Of a DNA stretch of 64,000 nucleotides, positions 8,920 through 17,288 are shown piece by piece. The stretch's first letter is position 1. Every line of letters starts with the position of its first letter. This DNA comes from an uncultured Clostridium sp. (lineage in GTDB: Bacteria; Bacillota; Clostridia; TANB77; CAG-508). The DNA lies in assembly GCA_900555835.1 (NCBI GenBank), contig USMK01000002.1, positions 1-64,000 on the forward strand. The letters run 5' to 3'. The notes beneath the pieces are model-generated. The model saw only the letters and a list, made by a program, of their open reading frames with translations, was not told the DNA's origin and ran no database searches. Both the position numbers and the translations under genes were made by a program.

Positions 8920-9832
8920 TTGGCTAATAAAAAAGATATAAATGAAAATATAAATGAGTCAGATAAGGTGTTTAGAAAATTCGTACTATCATGGTATCCT
9001 CGGTCATATGGCTAAGACTAAGAGACAGATTATTGAGGATTTGAAGTTAATTGATGTTGTGGTTGAGGTGTTGGACGCTAGAATACCTGTTTCTAGTCAT
9101 AATCCGGATTTGGATGGGATAATTAAAAATAAAAAGAAGATAGTTTTATTAAATAAGAGCGATTTGGCGGAAGAAAAAGAAAATTTGAGATGGGTTGAAT
9201 ATTTTAAGAATAAGAATGTAAAAGCTGTAATAGTAGATTCTAATTCTGGAAAAGGTATAGAACAGTCAATTAAAGCTATAAAAGAGATAATGAATGACGA
9301 ATTGCAAAAACAAATTGCTAAGGGAAAAATAGGGAAAATAATTAGAATAATGATACTGGGAATACCTAATGTTGGTAAATCTTCATATATAAACAGAGCA
9401 ACAAAAAAAGTATCTGCAAAGGTTGGAAACAGACCTGGCGTTACAGTACAAAAACAATGGATAAAACTAGACAAGCAAATTGAAATGCTTGATACTCCGG
9501 GTGTATTATGGCCAAAATTTCAAACAGACGAAATAGCATTAAATTTAGCTTTTACAGGGACTATAAAAGATGATATAATGGAAAGAACGGAAATTGCATA
9601 TTATCTACTAAAATATCTATTAGCAAATTATAGAACTAATTTACTTGAAAGATACAAATTAGAAGACTCAAATTATGAAGAAGATGTTGCAGGTCTAATG
9701 GAAATAATTGGTCAAAAAAGAGGAGCAATAGTATCAGGTGGAAAAGTAGATTTAGAGAAAGTTTCAAGAATAATATTAGACGATTTCAGAACAGGAAAAT
9801 TTGGAAAAATAAGTTTGGAAAAGGTGAAATAG
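8920..9832 (+). CDS. rbgA: RbgA/YlqF ribosome-assembly GTPase, +1 frameshift at CGG
   Basis: Circularly permuted GTPase for late 50S assembly. From TTG 8920 (AAAGGAGTG upstream) a leader runs to ...FVLSWYP, then CGG at 9001. Skipping the C gives GHMAKTKRQI and the full protein, 303 residues; read in triplets it stops four codons later. Motifs in permuted order: NKSD (78-81), GIPNVGKSS (147-155), DTPG (191-194), then the RNA-binding C-terminal domain. WYPGHM is nearly invariant in the family, so the restored glycine is the expected residue. An in-frame ATG at 8954 gives a nonsense N-terminus. mrnC follows after 3 bases. Confidence 0.88.
9001..9003 (+). other. CGG +1 frameshift site 1 (rbgA codon 28)
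   Basis: Context CCT-CGG-TCA. Decoding CGGT as one glycine gives the conserved Pro-Gly-His; triplet reading ends at TAA 9013. Confidence 0.8.
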
Positions 9833-9835
9833 AAA

Positions 9836-10270
9836 GTGGAATTATATGAACTATTTAATATAGAAAAAACGGAAATAGATGTAAAAACATTATCTCCATT
9901 AACCTGGGCTTATGTAGGTGATTGCGTATATGAATTATATGTTCGCACGTATTTAGTTAACAAAACAAGACTAAAACCACATAAGCTACATATCGAAGCA
10001 ATAAAATATGTAAAAGCGGAAGCACAAGCATATGTAATAGAAAAAATAGTAAATAACTTAACAGAAGAAGAACAGGACATTGTAAGACGAACCAGAAATA
10101 CAGAAAATCACCACTTACCTAAAAATGCAACACCAAAGGATTATATGTATGCAACAGCCTATGAAGGCTTAATTGGATATTTATATTTGACAAAAAATGA
10201 AAAAAGAATGAAAGAAATATTAGATATAAGTATAAAAATGCTTGACGAACATACCAAAAGTGTGGTATAA
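9836..10270 (+). CDS. mrnC: Mini-ribonuclease III (MrnC)
   Basis: A 144-residue RNase III-like nuclease without a double-stranded RNA-binding domain. It matures 23S rRNA ends in Firmicutes. LSPLTWAYVGDCVYELYVR carries the catalytic acidic residues, and KAEAQAYV, RRTRNTENHHLPKN and AYEGLIGYLYL complete the family pattern. Starts with GTG three bases after rbgA. The pairing of rbgA with mrnC puts two large-subunit maturation factors in one transcript. Confidence 0.9.
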   Translation: MELYELFNIEKTEIDVKTLSPLTWAYVGDCVYELYVRTYLVNKTRLKPHKLHIEAIKYVKAEAQAYVIEKIVNNLTEEEQDIVRRTRNTENHHLPKNATPKDYMYATAYEGLIGYLYLTKNEKRMKEILDISIKMLDEHTKSVV

Positions 10271-10285
10271 ATATATATGCTAGAT

Positions 10286-10360
10286 GGCCCGTTGGTCAAG
10301 AGGCTAAGACGCCACCCTCTCAAGGTGGAATCATGGGTTCGATTCCCGTACGGGTCACCA
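10286..10360 (+). tRNA. tRNA-Glu (anticodon CTC)
   Basis: A 75-base cloverleaf with encoded CCA. Acceptor GGCCCGT pairs with ACGGGTC, anticodon stem CCACC/GGTGG encloses the 7-base loop CTCTCAA (anticodon CTC, reading GAG), and the T arm is TGGGTTCGATTCCCG-like. Loop sizes are ordinary. It lies close behind mrnC and is probably cotranscribed with it. Confidence 0.93.
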
Positions 10361-10366
10361 ACTTAT

Positions 10367-10395
10367 TTGACAAAAGTTTACCTAAATGATATAAT
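10367..10395 (+). promoter_or_regulatory. consensus promoter for the 10483 gene
   Basis: TTGACA, a 17-base spacer and TATAAT: a perfect sigma-A promoter. Its -10 box lies in the loop of the terminator hairpin that ends the rbgA-mrnC-tRNA unit. Confidence 0.85.
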
Positions 10396-10417
10396 ATATT
10401 TAGGTAAATTTTTTTAT
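10377..10417 (+). terminator. terminator after tRNA-Glu
   Basis: TTTACCTAAAT pairs perfectly with ATTTAGGTAAA (11 bp), followed by a run of seven T. Terminator and downstream promoter are interleaved in the same 50 bases. Confidence 0.85.
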
Positions 10418-10482
10418 TATTATCCTCTTATGTACATCTAAGAACTAACAAGAGGGTTAAATTTAAGGAGGAAATAAAGAGC

Positions 10483-10989
10483 ATGTTTGAATTTTTTTTG
10501 CAAAAAAGACATGAAAAAAAGGCAGAACAGGAACGGCTTATTAAATTTAAAAACGATTTATCGTTTTTTAAAGAAGAAATGCCCAGAAATAAAGAAGGTG
10601 CATTAGAGTATACTTTAAAGTTCTTTAATGTGGTTTCTGAATTTCAGGATCAAGGAAGGATAAAATTCGCAAAGAATGCGGATGAAATCAATTTCCTTGT
10701 GGAAAGATCTGGTCGTCAAGTCTATGGATGGAACCGAACTGAAAAGGGAGAAAAAGTAACTGCTGATAATTTGTATTTAGGCAATGTATTTGGCTTATTT
10801 ACTCATACTGCTAAGGTGTGGATGAATGATGATTGGATTTATAAGGATTTTTATAAAAGATTCTATCACGATCATAACTCAGTTGATCCGTTCGACTGGC
10901 AAGTTATTATGTTCCATCAAGTGGAACCGTTTATTGTAATAAACGTTAAGGAACTTTGTGATGCCTTAGACGTAGCAATTAACAGCTAA
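10483..10989 (+). CDS. unknown 168-residue soluble protein
   Basis: I do not recognise this protein. It begins with a hydrophobic patch (MFEFFLQ) and a charged helix, and then has a mixed, aromatic-rich body (GRQVYGWNRTEKGEK, WMNDDWIYKDFYKRFYHDH, VDPFDWQVIMFHQVEPFI) that looks like one globular domain without membrane segments. It has its own perfect promoter, a good AAGGAGG site and its own terminator. Codon use is less AT-skewed than in its neighbours (CGT, CGA, CGG, CCG occur). Its codon 18 is an in-frame CGG (GAA-CGG-CTT) that is not followed by a frame change, unlike the CGG codons of the conserved genes. It may be a recent arrival. Confidence 0.7.
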   Translation: MFEFFLQKRHEKKAEQERLIKFKNDLSFFKEEMPRNKEGALEYTLKFFNVVSEFQDQGRIKFAKNADEINFLVERSGRQVYGWNRTEKGEKVTADNLYLGNVFGLFTHTAKVWMNDDWIYKDFYKRFYHDHNSVDPFDWQVIMFHQVEPFIVINVKELCDALDVAINS

Positions 10990-11003
10990 ACATTCAAACA
11001 AAA

Positions 11004-11031
11004 AACCAACTGCATTGCAGTTGGTTTTTTT
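11004..11031. terminator. bidirectional terminator between convergent genes
   Basis: AACCAACTGCA and TGCAGTTGGTT form an 11-bp palindrome with a T-run on the plus side. It lies between the 10483 gene and the convergent mgtA-like gene. Confidence 0.85.
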
Positions 11032-11040
11032 ATGCAAAAT

Positions 11041-13650
11041 TTATATCCATTCTCCATATTTTCTTATATAAATCTTTTTTGCTACCATTGCTACTAAGCA
11101 ATAAAGAATTGGCACTCCAATTATTATGCTTAAATATTCAAAAGGAACAGCTTCTAGTCCTATAAATTGTCCAATTACTGTATATGGCACAATAATTGCA
11201 ATTATACTTAACAAAATTGAAGATGCATATACCATTTTTGAAGCATTGCTTTGAACAAATGGCATTTTTGCGGTTCTTATAATATGCATTCCTATTAAGT
11301 TTGAAACAACTCCATAAGAGAACCATATTGTTTGGAATATAATAGCATCTCTAACTCCAAATATAAACCATAATGAAGCAAATACTATTAAATCGAAGCA
11401 AGAGCTAAGTGGTCCCATAAATAGCATGAAGTGTTGCAAGCCTTTTAAACTCCAATTTCTAGGTTTTTTCAAATATTCTTTGTCAACATTATCGAAAGGC
11501 AAAGTTAATTGACCGAAGTCATACAATAAACTTTGTACTAATAATTGGATTGGAGTAATAGGTAAAAATGGAAGCAATACACTTGCTATAATAACAGAAG
11601 AAACTTCGCCGAAATTGAAGCTTACTGCCATTTTTATATATTTCATTAAGTTAGCAAAAGTTCTTCTTCCTTCTGTAACACCATCTAGAAGTACATTTAA
11701 ATCCTTTTCTAAAAGGATTATATCAGCAGACTCTTTTGCAATGTCAACTGCTGTATCAACTGAAATTCCTACATCTGAATTTATTAAAGAAGGACTGTCG
11801 TTTATACCATCTCCCATATATCCAACAACATTGTTCATTTCCTTTAAAAGTCTTACAATTCTAGCTTTTTGGATAGGGGATAGCTTAGCAAAAATATTAG
11901 TTTTTTTAAGAAGCCTTTTAACACCAATATCTTGAAGTTTATCTATTTGACTTCCTAAAACAATTTTATCAGATTTAATGCCAACTTTATTACAAATACA
12001 TCTTGTTACATCTGCATTATCACCAGTTAGAACTATTACTCTAATGCCAGAATCATATAATTTAGAAATTGCTTCTTTGGCACTTTCTTTTGGTGGGTCT
12101 AAAAATCCAACAAAGCCAAGTAAGACCATATTTTTTTCGTCTTTTACTCCAAATTCAGAAATGTTTTCAATATCATTTTTCTGGCAAACTGCTAAGACTC
12201 TAAGTCCATCTTGATTTAATTTTTTACTTATTTTTCTGATATTATCTTTAATGTCATTTGTTAATTTTGTAACATTTCCTTGTAAATCTGCCATAGTACA
12301 AATACTTAGGATTTCCTCAACAGCTCCTTTTGTAATAAGCTGTTTTTTAGTCCCATCTGTAACAATAACAGAAAGCCTACGTCTAGAAAAATCAAAAGGA
12401 ATTTCGTCAACTTTTTTATAAATATTAGAATATTTACCCATATCATTTTTTAGACCTCTTGCGATAATGGCTTCATCAATATTTCCCTTTAAGCCTGTTT
12501 GGAAAAATGAATTTAAAAATACGTGTTTTAAAATTCTTAAATCTTCATTGCCATCAATATCTAGGTATTTTTCTAGTACTATCTTATCTTCCGTTAAAGT
12601 TCCTGTTTTGTCTGTACATAATATATTCATAGAACCAAAACTTTGGATAGAATCTAATTTTTTTACAATAGTCTTCTTTTTAGACATTCTTATTGCACCT
12701 TTGGATAAACTAGAAGAAAGTATAACAGGAAGTAGCAATGGGGTAATTCCAATGGCTATGGCAATTGCAAATGTAAAAGCTATTAAAATATCGTGTTTCC
12801 AAGCGTTTAGAATAAATACAATTGGAATTAAAACAAGCATAAATCGTATAAGAAGTTTGCTAATGCTTTCAATTCCTTTTTGAAAATCTGTTTTAGGTTT
12901 GCCGGAACTTATAGAATAAGCAACTTTGCCGAAATAAGTATTATCTGCAATTTTAATAACAATTCCCTTGGCACTACCACTAATTACATTTGTTCCCATA
13001 AAACAGATATTATCTAAGTCGGATAAGCTATCAAGTTCGTCTAATGGCATACTACATTCAACTTGTTTTTTTACAGCATCAGATTCGCCTGTAAGAGAAG
13101 ATTGCCCAACATATAGGTCTTTATCTTCCAGTATACGTAAATCAGCAGGAATCATATCACCAGCAGATAGAACCACAATATCGCCAATAGTTACTTCTTT
13201 TACTGGAACTAAAATTTTCTTACCATCTCTCATAACAGTAGCCTTTGTTGCAACAAGTTCTTTTAACTTTTCGGCAGCCTTATTTGAACGATATTCCTCG
13301 AAAAATTCAAGAAAGGTACTTATTAAAACCAATACAATTATAACAACAATGTTCGCATAGCTAGGAGTTTCTGGAAGCAATACATCTGTGTATATAAGAA
13401 CAAATGTAATTCCAAGCAAAATGCTATTAAAAGGACTGAACAAACTGCTTAGAAAATAATTGTACCATTTTTTCTGCTTGCCCTGTTTAACTTCATTTAA
13501 TCCATATGTATTTATATGTTCATTAGCCTTGGAGGTAGATAAGCCATTTAGATTTGTATGATATTTTTGAATAAACTCATCCTTACTCAAAGTAGCATCA
13601 GCCCCATATAAGGTGGCAATATCAATTTCTTCCTTTTTTGAATTACTCAT
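11041..13650 (-). CDS. mgtA: MgtA-like P-type ATPase (Mg2+ transporter family)
   Basis: An 869-residue P3B-type ATPase. SSLTGES (actuator, 184-190), ILCTDKTGTLTEDKIVLE (phosphorylated Asp347) and VGYMGDGINDSPSL (hinge) are present. So are the MgtA-specific tracts NSFFQTGLKGNIDEAI, SVDTAVDIAKESADIILLEK and LTLPFDNVD, with ten predicted helices. Two departures from MgtA are visible: the helix-4 motif TPEMLP reads TPLLLP (about 303-308), losing the conserved glutamate, and NDAPAL reads NDSPSL. The family imports Mg2+; the helix-4 change could alter ion selectivity. Divergent from the glycan operon. No Mg2+ riboswitch is visible in the short leader. Confidence 0.88.
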   Translation of the reverse strand: MSNSKKEEIDIATLYGADATLSKDEFIQKYHTNLNGLSTSKANEHINTYGLNEVKQGKQKKWYNYFLSSLFSPFNSILLGITFVLIYTDVLLPETPSYANIVVIIVLVLISTFLEFFEEYRSNKAAEKLKELVATKATVMRDGKKILVPVKEVTIGDIVVLSAGDMIPADLRILEDKDLYVGQSSLTGESDAVKKQVECSMPLDELDSLSDLDNICFMGTNVISGSAKGIVIKIADNTYFGKVAYSISSGKPKTDFQKGIESISKLLIRFMLVLIPIVFILNAWKHDILIAFTFAIAIAIGITPLLLPVILSSSLSKGAIRMSKKKTIVKKLDSIQSFGSMNILCTDKTGTLTEDKIVLEKYLDIDGNEDLRILKHVFLNSFFQTGLKGNIDEAIIARGLKNDMGKYSNIYKKVDEIPFDFSRRRLSVIVTDGTKKQLITKGAVEEILSICTMADLQGNVTKLTNDIKDNIRKISKKLNQDGLRVLAVCQKNDIENISEFGVKDEKNMVLLGFVGFLDPPKESAKEAISKLYDSGIRVIVLTGDNADVTRCICNKVGIKSDKIVLGSQIDKLQDIGVKRLLKKTNIFAKLSPIQKARIVRLLKEMNNVVGYMGDGINDSPSLINSDVGISVDTAVDIAKESADIILLEKDLNVLLDGVTEGRRTFANLMKYIKMAVSFNFGEVSSVIIASVLLPFLPITPIQLLVQSLLYDFGQLTLPFDNVDKEYLKKPRNWSLKGLQHFMLFMGPLSSCFDLIVFASLWFIFGVRDAIIFQTIWFSYGVVSNLIGMHIIRTAKMPFVQSNASKMVYASSILLSIIAIIVPYTVIGQFIGLEAVPFEYLSIIIGVPILYCLVAMVAKKIYIRKYGEWI

Positions 13651-13690
13651 AAAATTTTCTCACCTCTTTTGTTTGAATTTTATGAAATAT

Positions 13691-13696
13691 AGTATA
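13691..13696 (-). promoter_or_regulatory. possible -10 box of mgtA
   Basis: On the minus strand TATACT follows a TGG dinucleotide step, about 40 bases before the start codon. No clear -35 is visible. Confidence 0.4.
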
Positions 13697-13798
13697 CCAC
13701 TATTTTTGAAAAAATAAACAGGTAAGAGGAAATTTTTTTGAAATTTGAAGAAGTCTAATGGATTTGAATATATGAAACGATTGTATTGCTTTAATATA

Positions 13799-13827
13799 TT
13801 GACAAATCGGCTTTTTAAAGATAGAAT
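13799..13827 (+). promoter_or_regulatory. promoter of the surface-glycan operon
   Basis: TTGACA, 17 bases, TAGAAT; 34 bases before the first gene. No other comparably strong promoter is seen before the ABC genes at 20.4 kb, so this probably drives most of the cluster. Confidence 0.75.
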
Positions 13828-13861
13828 GTAGGAAAATAATTTTGGACTTGGGAGGAGTAAG

Positions 13862-14807
13862 ATGCCTAGGGTTAGTTTTGTTGTGGCTGGATTTAATGCC
13901 AAGGAGTGTATTCGGGAGATGTATTGAGTCTGTGTTGGCACAGGATTTTGAGGATTGCGATTTTGAGTTTGTGTTTGTGGATGATGGTTCTACAGATGGC
14001 ACTAAGCAGGCAGTTTTGAGTTATGAGAATAGATTAGGCGATAAGCTTAAATATTTTTATAAGGAAAATTCAGGAGTTGCGGATACTCGAAATTTTGGTA
14101 TTAGTAAGGCTTGTGGGGACTATATTCTTTTTATTGATGCTGACGACTATATTGATAAAGATTTGATTAAAAGCCAGAGAGAAAACTTGAATAAGAATGT
14201 TGATTTGATTAAGTTTAAAATGAAAAAAGTTGATAAAGATGGAAACGAGCTTGAAAAAGTTGAAGGACCGATTTTTGATGTTTTAAATGGACAAGATGCT
14301 TTTAATAAACTAGTTTTTGAAGATGTTTTGATAGATCAATTGTGCATTTATTTTATCAAAAGAAGCTACTGGAATGATAAAGGCTTTAAGTTTGTAAAAG
14401 GTGCATATCACGAAGATTTTGGTGCTATTCCTTCTATGATTGCACAGGCTAAAAGTGTTATTTCTACTGATGTATATGGCTATTATTATGTTCAAAGTGA
14501 TAATAGTATTATGAGGAATACAGACCACAGTAAGACTATAAAGAAAATGGATGATAGTTTTATGTATTATGATTTGGTAAGAGAAAATATTAAAACTATG
14601 GATATATCTAAGACAACAAAAGAAAATATGCTTATTTATTATACTAATTCAATTTTACTTAAAATGAAAGAACTAAGGGAAAATGATAGAAAAAAATATA
14701 TAAAAGAATTTAAGAAAAGAAAGATGTACAAAAACATAAAGATAAGAGATGCAAAACAACTAATTAAAAGAGCGGTGCTAACCTTAAATGTTAATGGCTA
14801 TTTATAG
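13862..14807 (+). CDS. GT2 glycosyltransferase, +1 frameshift at CGG
   Basis: Family 2 GT-A glycosyltransferase, 314 residues after the shift. From ATG 13862 (GGGAGGAG upstream) it reads MPRVSFVVAGFNAKECI, then CGG at 13913. With the C skipped it continues GRCIESVLAQDF and VFVDDGSTDGT, then DYILFIDADDYIDKDL (the DxD-like motif) and a YHEDFGAIPSM acceptor-domain motif. Triplet reading stops at TGA 13922 after 20 residues. The nearest in-frame ATG of the second frame (13842) would give an unrelated N-terminus and lose the first beta strand. First gene of the glycan operon; donor and acceptor unknown. Confidence 0.85.
13913..13915 (+). other. CGG +1 frameshift site 2 (GT2 codon 18)
   Basis: Context ATT-CGG-GAG. 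CGGG read as glycine joins the two halves of the Rossmann-like N-terminus; triplet reading meets TGA three codons later. Confidence 0.75.
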
Positions 14808-14890
14808 CAATCAATGAGAAAAATAATTTTAAGTAAGAATAAATAAACTTAAATTTTTGCTAAATTTAACAAAGTGTTAGGAGAAAAGAT

Positions 14891-15844
14891 ATGCCAAAGG
14901 TAAGTGTAATTGTTCCTGTATATAATGTAGAAAAATATATAGAAAAATGTTTGCAAACATTAGTAAATCAAACATTAGAGGATATTGAAATTATAATAGT
15001 AAATGATGGTTCTACTGATAATAGCCCTAAAATAGCAACTGAATACAAGAAAAAATATCCAAATAAAGTTGTATATTTGGAAAAAGAAAACGGTGGGCTA
15101 TCTGATGCCAGAAATTATGGCATACCATATGCTACCGGAGATTATATTGCTTTTCTGGATTCAGATGATTATGTTGAAATTGATTTATATGAGAAAATGT
15201 ATAACAAGGCGATACAAACAAATGCTGATATGGTTGAGTGTGATTTTTATTGGGAATATTCAGATACAAAAAAAGTACATGACCAAAATGCTAATTACAA
15301 AAATGAAAGTGATATGTATGCAAATGCCAGAGTTGTTGCTTGGAACAAGCTGTATAAAAGAGAGGTTATAATAAATTCTGGTATAGAATTTCCAAAGGGA
15401 TTAAGATATGAAGATTTAGAGTTTTTTTATAAAATATTACCTAAATTGAACAAAATAGAATACATAAGAGAACCTTTAATCCATTATATTCAAAGAAATA
15501 ATTCAATAACATATGTTCAAAACGAAAAAACAAGAGATATTTTTATAATTTTGGACAATGTATTGAAATATTACAAAGAAAATGGATTATATGAAAAATA
15601 TAGCCAAGAGCTAGAATATATGTATACAAGAATTTTATTTGCAAGTTCATTAAAAAGAATGACAAAAATAGGAAACGAAAAAGTCCGCAAACAATGCTTG
15701 AAAGAGACTTTTGATAAAGTATACACTACATTCCCAAATTGGAAGAAAAACAAAATATTAAATAGCTCAAAAAGCACAAAAAATATGTATTTAAAAAGCA
15801 TAAACAAATTTACATATAAAATTTATTGCTTGATACTAAAATAG
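14891..15844 (+). CDS. GT2 glycosyltransferase
   Basis: A 317-residue family 2 enzyme. The nucleotide-binding start is SVIVPVYNVEKYIEKCLQTL, then VNDGSTDNS, the GGLSDARNYG loop, and the metal-binding FLDSDDYVE. YEDLEFFYKI marks the acceptor or catalytic-base region. It resembles EpsJ/CpsI-type enzymes that add sugars to exopolysaccharide or teichoic-acid-like glycans. AGGAG precedes the ATG. It is not interrupted, although closely similar in design to the shifted gene upstream. Confidence 0.9.
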   Translation: MPKVSVIVPVYNVEKYIEKCLQTLVNQTLEDIEIIIVNDGSTDNSPKIATEYKKKYPNKVVYLEKENGGLSDARNYGIPYATGDYIAFLDSDDYVEIDLYEKMYNKAIQTNADMVECDFYWEYSDTKKVHDQNANYKNESDMYANARVVAWNKLYKREVIINSGIEFPKGLRYEDLEFFYKILPKLNKIEYIREPLIHYIQRNNSITYVQNEKTRDIFIILDNVLKYYKENGLYEKYSQELEYMYTRILFASSLKRMTKIGNEKVRKQCLKETFDKVYTTFPNWKKNKILNSSKSTKNMYLKSINKFTYKIYCLILK

Positions 15845-15866
15845 GAGGAGTTCTCGTACAAAAATT

Positions 15867-17288
15867 ATGGAAAAGCTAAAAGAACAAATAAAAAAATTAA
15901 AAATGGAAGATATATTATGCTTATTTGTAATAATATGCCCAATACTTGATATGCTAAGCTTTGTATTTAGAAATACTTTTAATTCAAGTATATCTCCGTC
16001 TACATTTATAAGACCAATAATTCCAATAATATTATTTATAATTATATTTTTTAAGAAAAATTTTAAACTTCAAATGATAGCAGTGTCCGCTATTTATGCA
16101 ATATATGCGGTGATTCATTTATACCTGTTTAATACCGTAAAAGCAGAATGTTCATATGGTGGTTTAGTTAGCGAATTACAGTATATTGTAAATTATACTT
16201 TTTTAATAGTTAATTTGTTTTTGTTTACATATTTATTCTGGAAAAAGGATAATGACAAACTAAAAAAATCAGTCTTAATTGCTTTTGGAATATATGTGAT
16301 TTCGCTATATGTAACAATTATAACAGGAACATCTTCTACTACTTATCTAGAAGGTACAGGCTACAAAGGCTTATATGAGTCTGGAAATAGTTTGTGCACA
16401 ATTTTGTGTATTTCATTATGCATCATATTGCCAATGATAAAATATAAAAAATATTTTTGGCCTGTTGCAATTTTAAGTGTATTTGCGGGAATATTTTTGA
16501 CAATGCTTGTTGGAACTAGAACTGGACTTTTGGGCTTTGGACTAATTGCATTGCTTTACATATTAGCAGAGTTTTTCACCAGTTTAATTGGAAAAATACA
16601 TATTAACAAAAAAGTAATTGCAATTTCTATATTAGCATTATTGTTAATAATTTTAGTGGCTGTAATGGGCGGTTCTAAAACTCTCGAAAGAAGAATTCAT
16701 TTAAAAGAAGTACAAGCAAGTGCAACTGATGTTGAAACAGGAGAAAGAAGATATTTATCAGGTGATGTTACTGAGCTTAAACATAAAATAGAAAATGGCG
16801 AAATTAGTGAAGAATATATGCCGAAAGAAATGCAAAAAGCAATTATTAGATTATACAATTATGCTAAACAAAACAATATGCAAAATAATGATATGAGAAA
16901 ACAGCAATTAATGTACAATATATATCTAGTACAAGAACAAAAAAGTATGCCACTTATTTTGTTTGGAAATGGCTATAAAGCACAATTTAGAGAGCTGGTA
17001 ATGGAAATGGAAGTACCGGCGTTTTTATGTAATTTTGGTATAGTTGGATTTATTCTCTACTTTGTACCATTTTTAATGATTGCTCTATATGGATTATATA
17101 TAGCCATTAGAAATATAAGAAAAATAGATACAAAATACATAATGTACTTAGGTGGAAGCTGGCTTGCAATATTTTTGTCATTCTTATCTGGATATACATT
17201 TTTCAATTCTTCAAGTATGGTAATCGTTATAGCTGTTAATGTGTTTTTGATTAATAAAATTTTAGAAATAAAGGAGAACAAGTCTTAA
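15867..17288 (+). CDS. O-antigen ligase/polymerase-like membrane protein
   Basis: A 473-residue protein with about 11-12 helices and one large loop (about 275-355, charged, ERRIHLKEVQ to NNMQNNDMRKQQ). The helix pair around MLVGTRTGLLGFGLIALL is typical of the Wzy/WaaL (O-antigen ligase domain) superfamily, which polymerise or transfer lipid-linked glycans outside the membrane. The best Shine-Dalgarno (AGGAGG, 15843-15848) is 18 bases from the ATG and no better start is in frame, an unusually long spacing. It is followed immediately by the GT4 gene. Confidence 0.75.
   Translation: MEKLKEQIKKLKMEDILCLFVIICPILDMLSFVFRNTFNSSISPSTFIRPIIPIILFIIIFFKKNFKLQMIAVSAIYAIYAVIHLYLFNTVKAECSYGGLVSELQYIVNYTFLIVNLFLFTYLFWKKDNDKLKKSVLIAFGIYVISLYVTIITGTSSTTYLEGTGYKGLYESGNSLCTILCISLCIILPMIKYKKYFWPVAILSVFAGIFLTMLVGTRTGLLGFGLIALLYILAEFFTSLIGKIHINKKVIAISILALLLIILVAVMGGSKTLERRIHLKEVQASATDVETGERRYLSGDVTELKHKIENGEISEEYMPKEMQKAIIRLYNYAKQNNMQNNDMRKQQLMYNIYLVQEQKSMPLILFGNGYKAQFRELVMEMEVPAFLCNFGIVGFILYFVPFLMIALYGLYIAIRNIRKIDTKYIMYLGGSWLAIFLSFLSGYTFFNSSSMVIVIAVNVFLINKILEIKENKS

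Noticed and set aside
8954..9001. rbgA start at ATG 8954
   Set aside because: No binding site precedes it and residues 1-16 are out-of-frame reading of the native leader; TTG 8920 with AAAGGAG fits better when the CGG shift is accepted.
13651..13841. Mg2+ riboswitch (M-box) before the mgtA-like gene
   Set aside because: The leader between the -10 box and the start is only about 40 bases, far too short.
13842..13861. Start of the GT2 gene at ATG 13842 in the downstream frame
   Set aside because: It gives an N-terminus rich in Leu and Trp unlike any GT2, lies upstream of the AGGAG site, and discards the canonical SFVVAGFNAKE strand that is present in the other frame.
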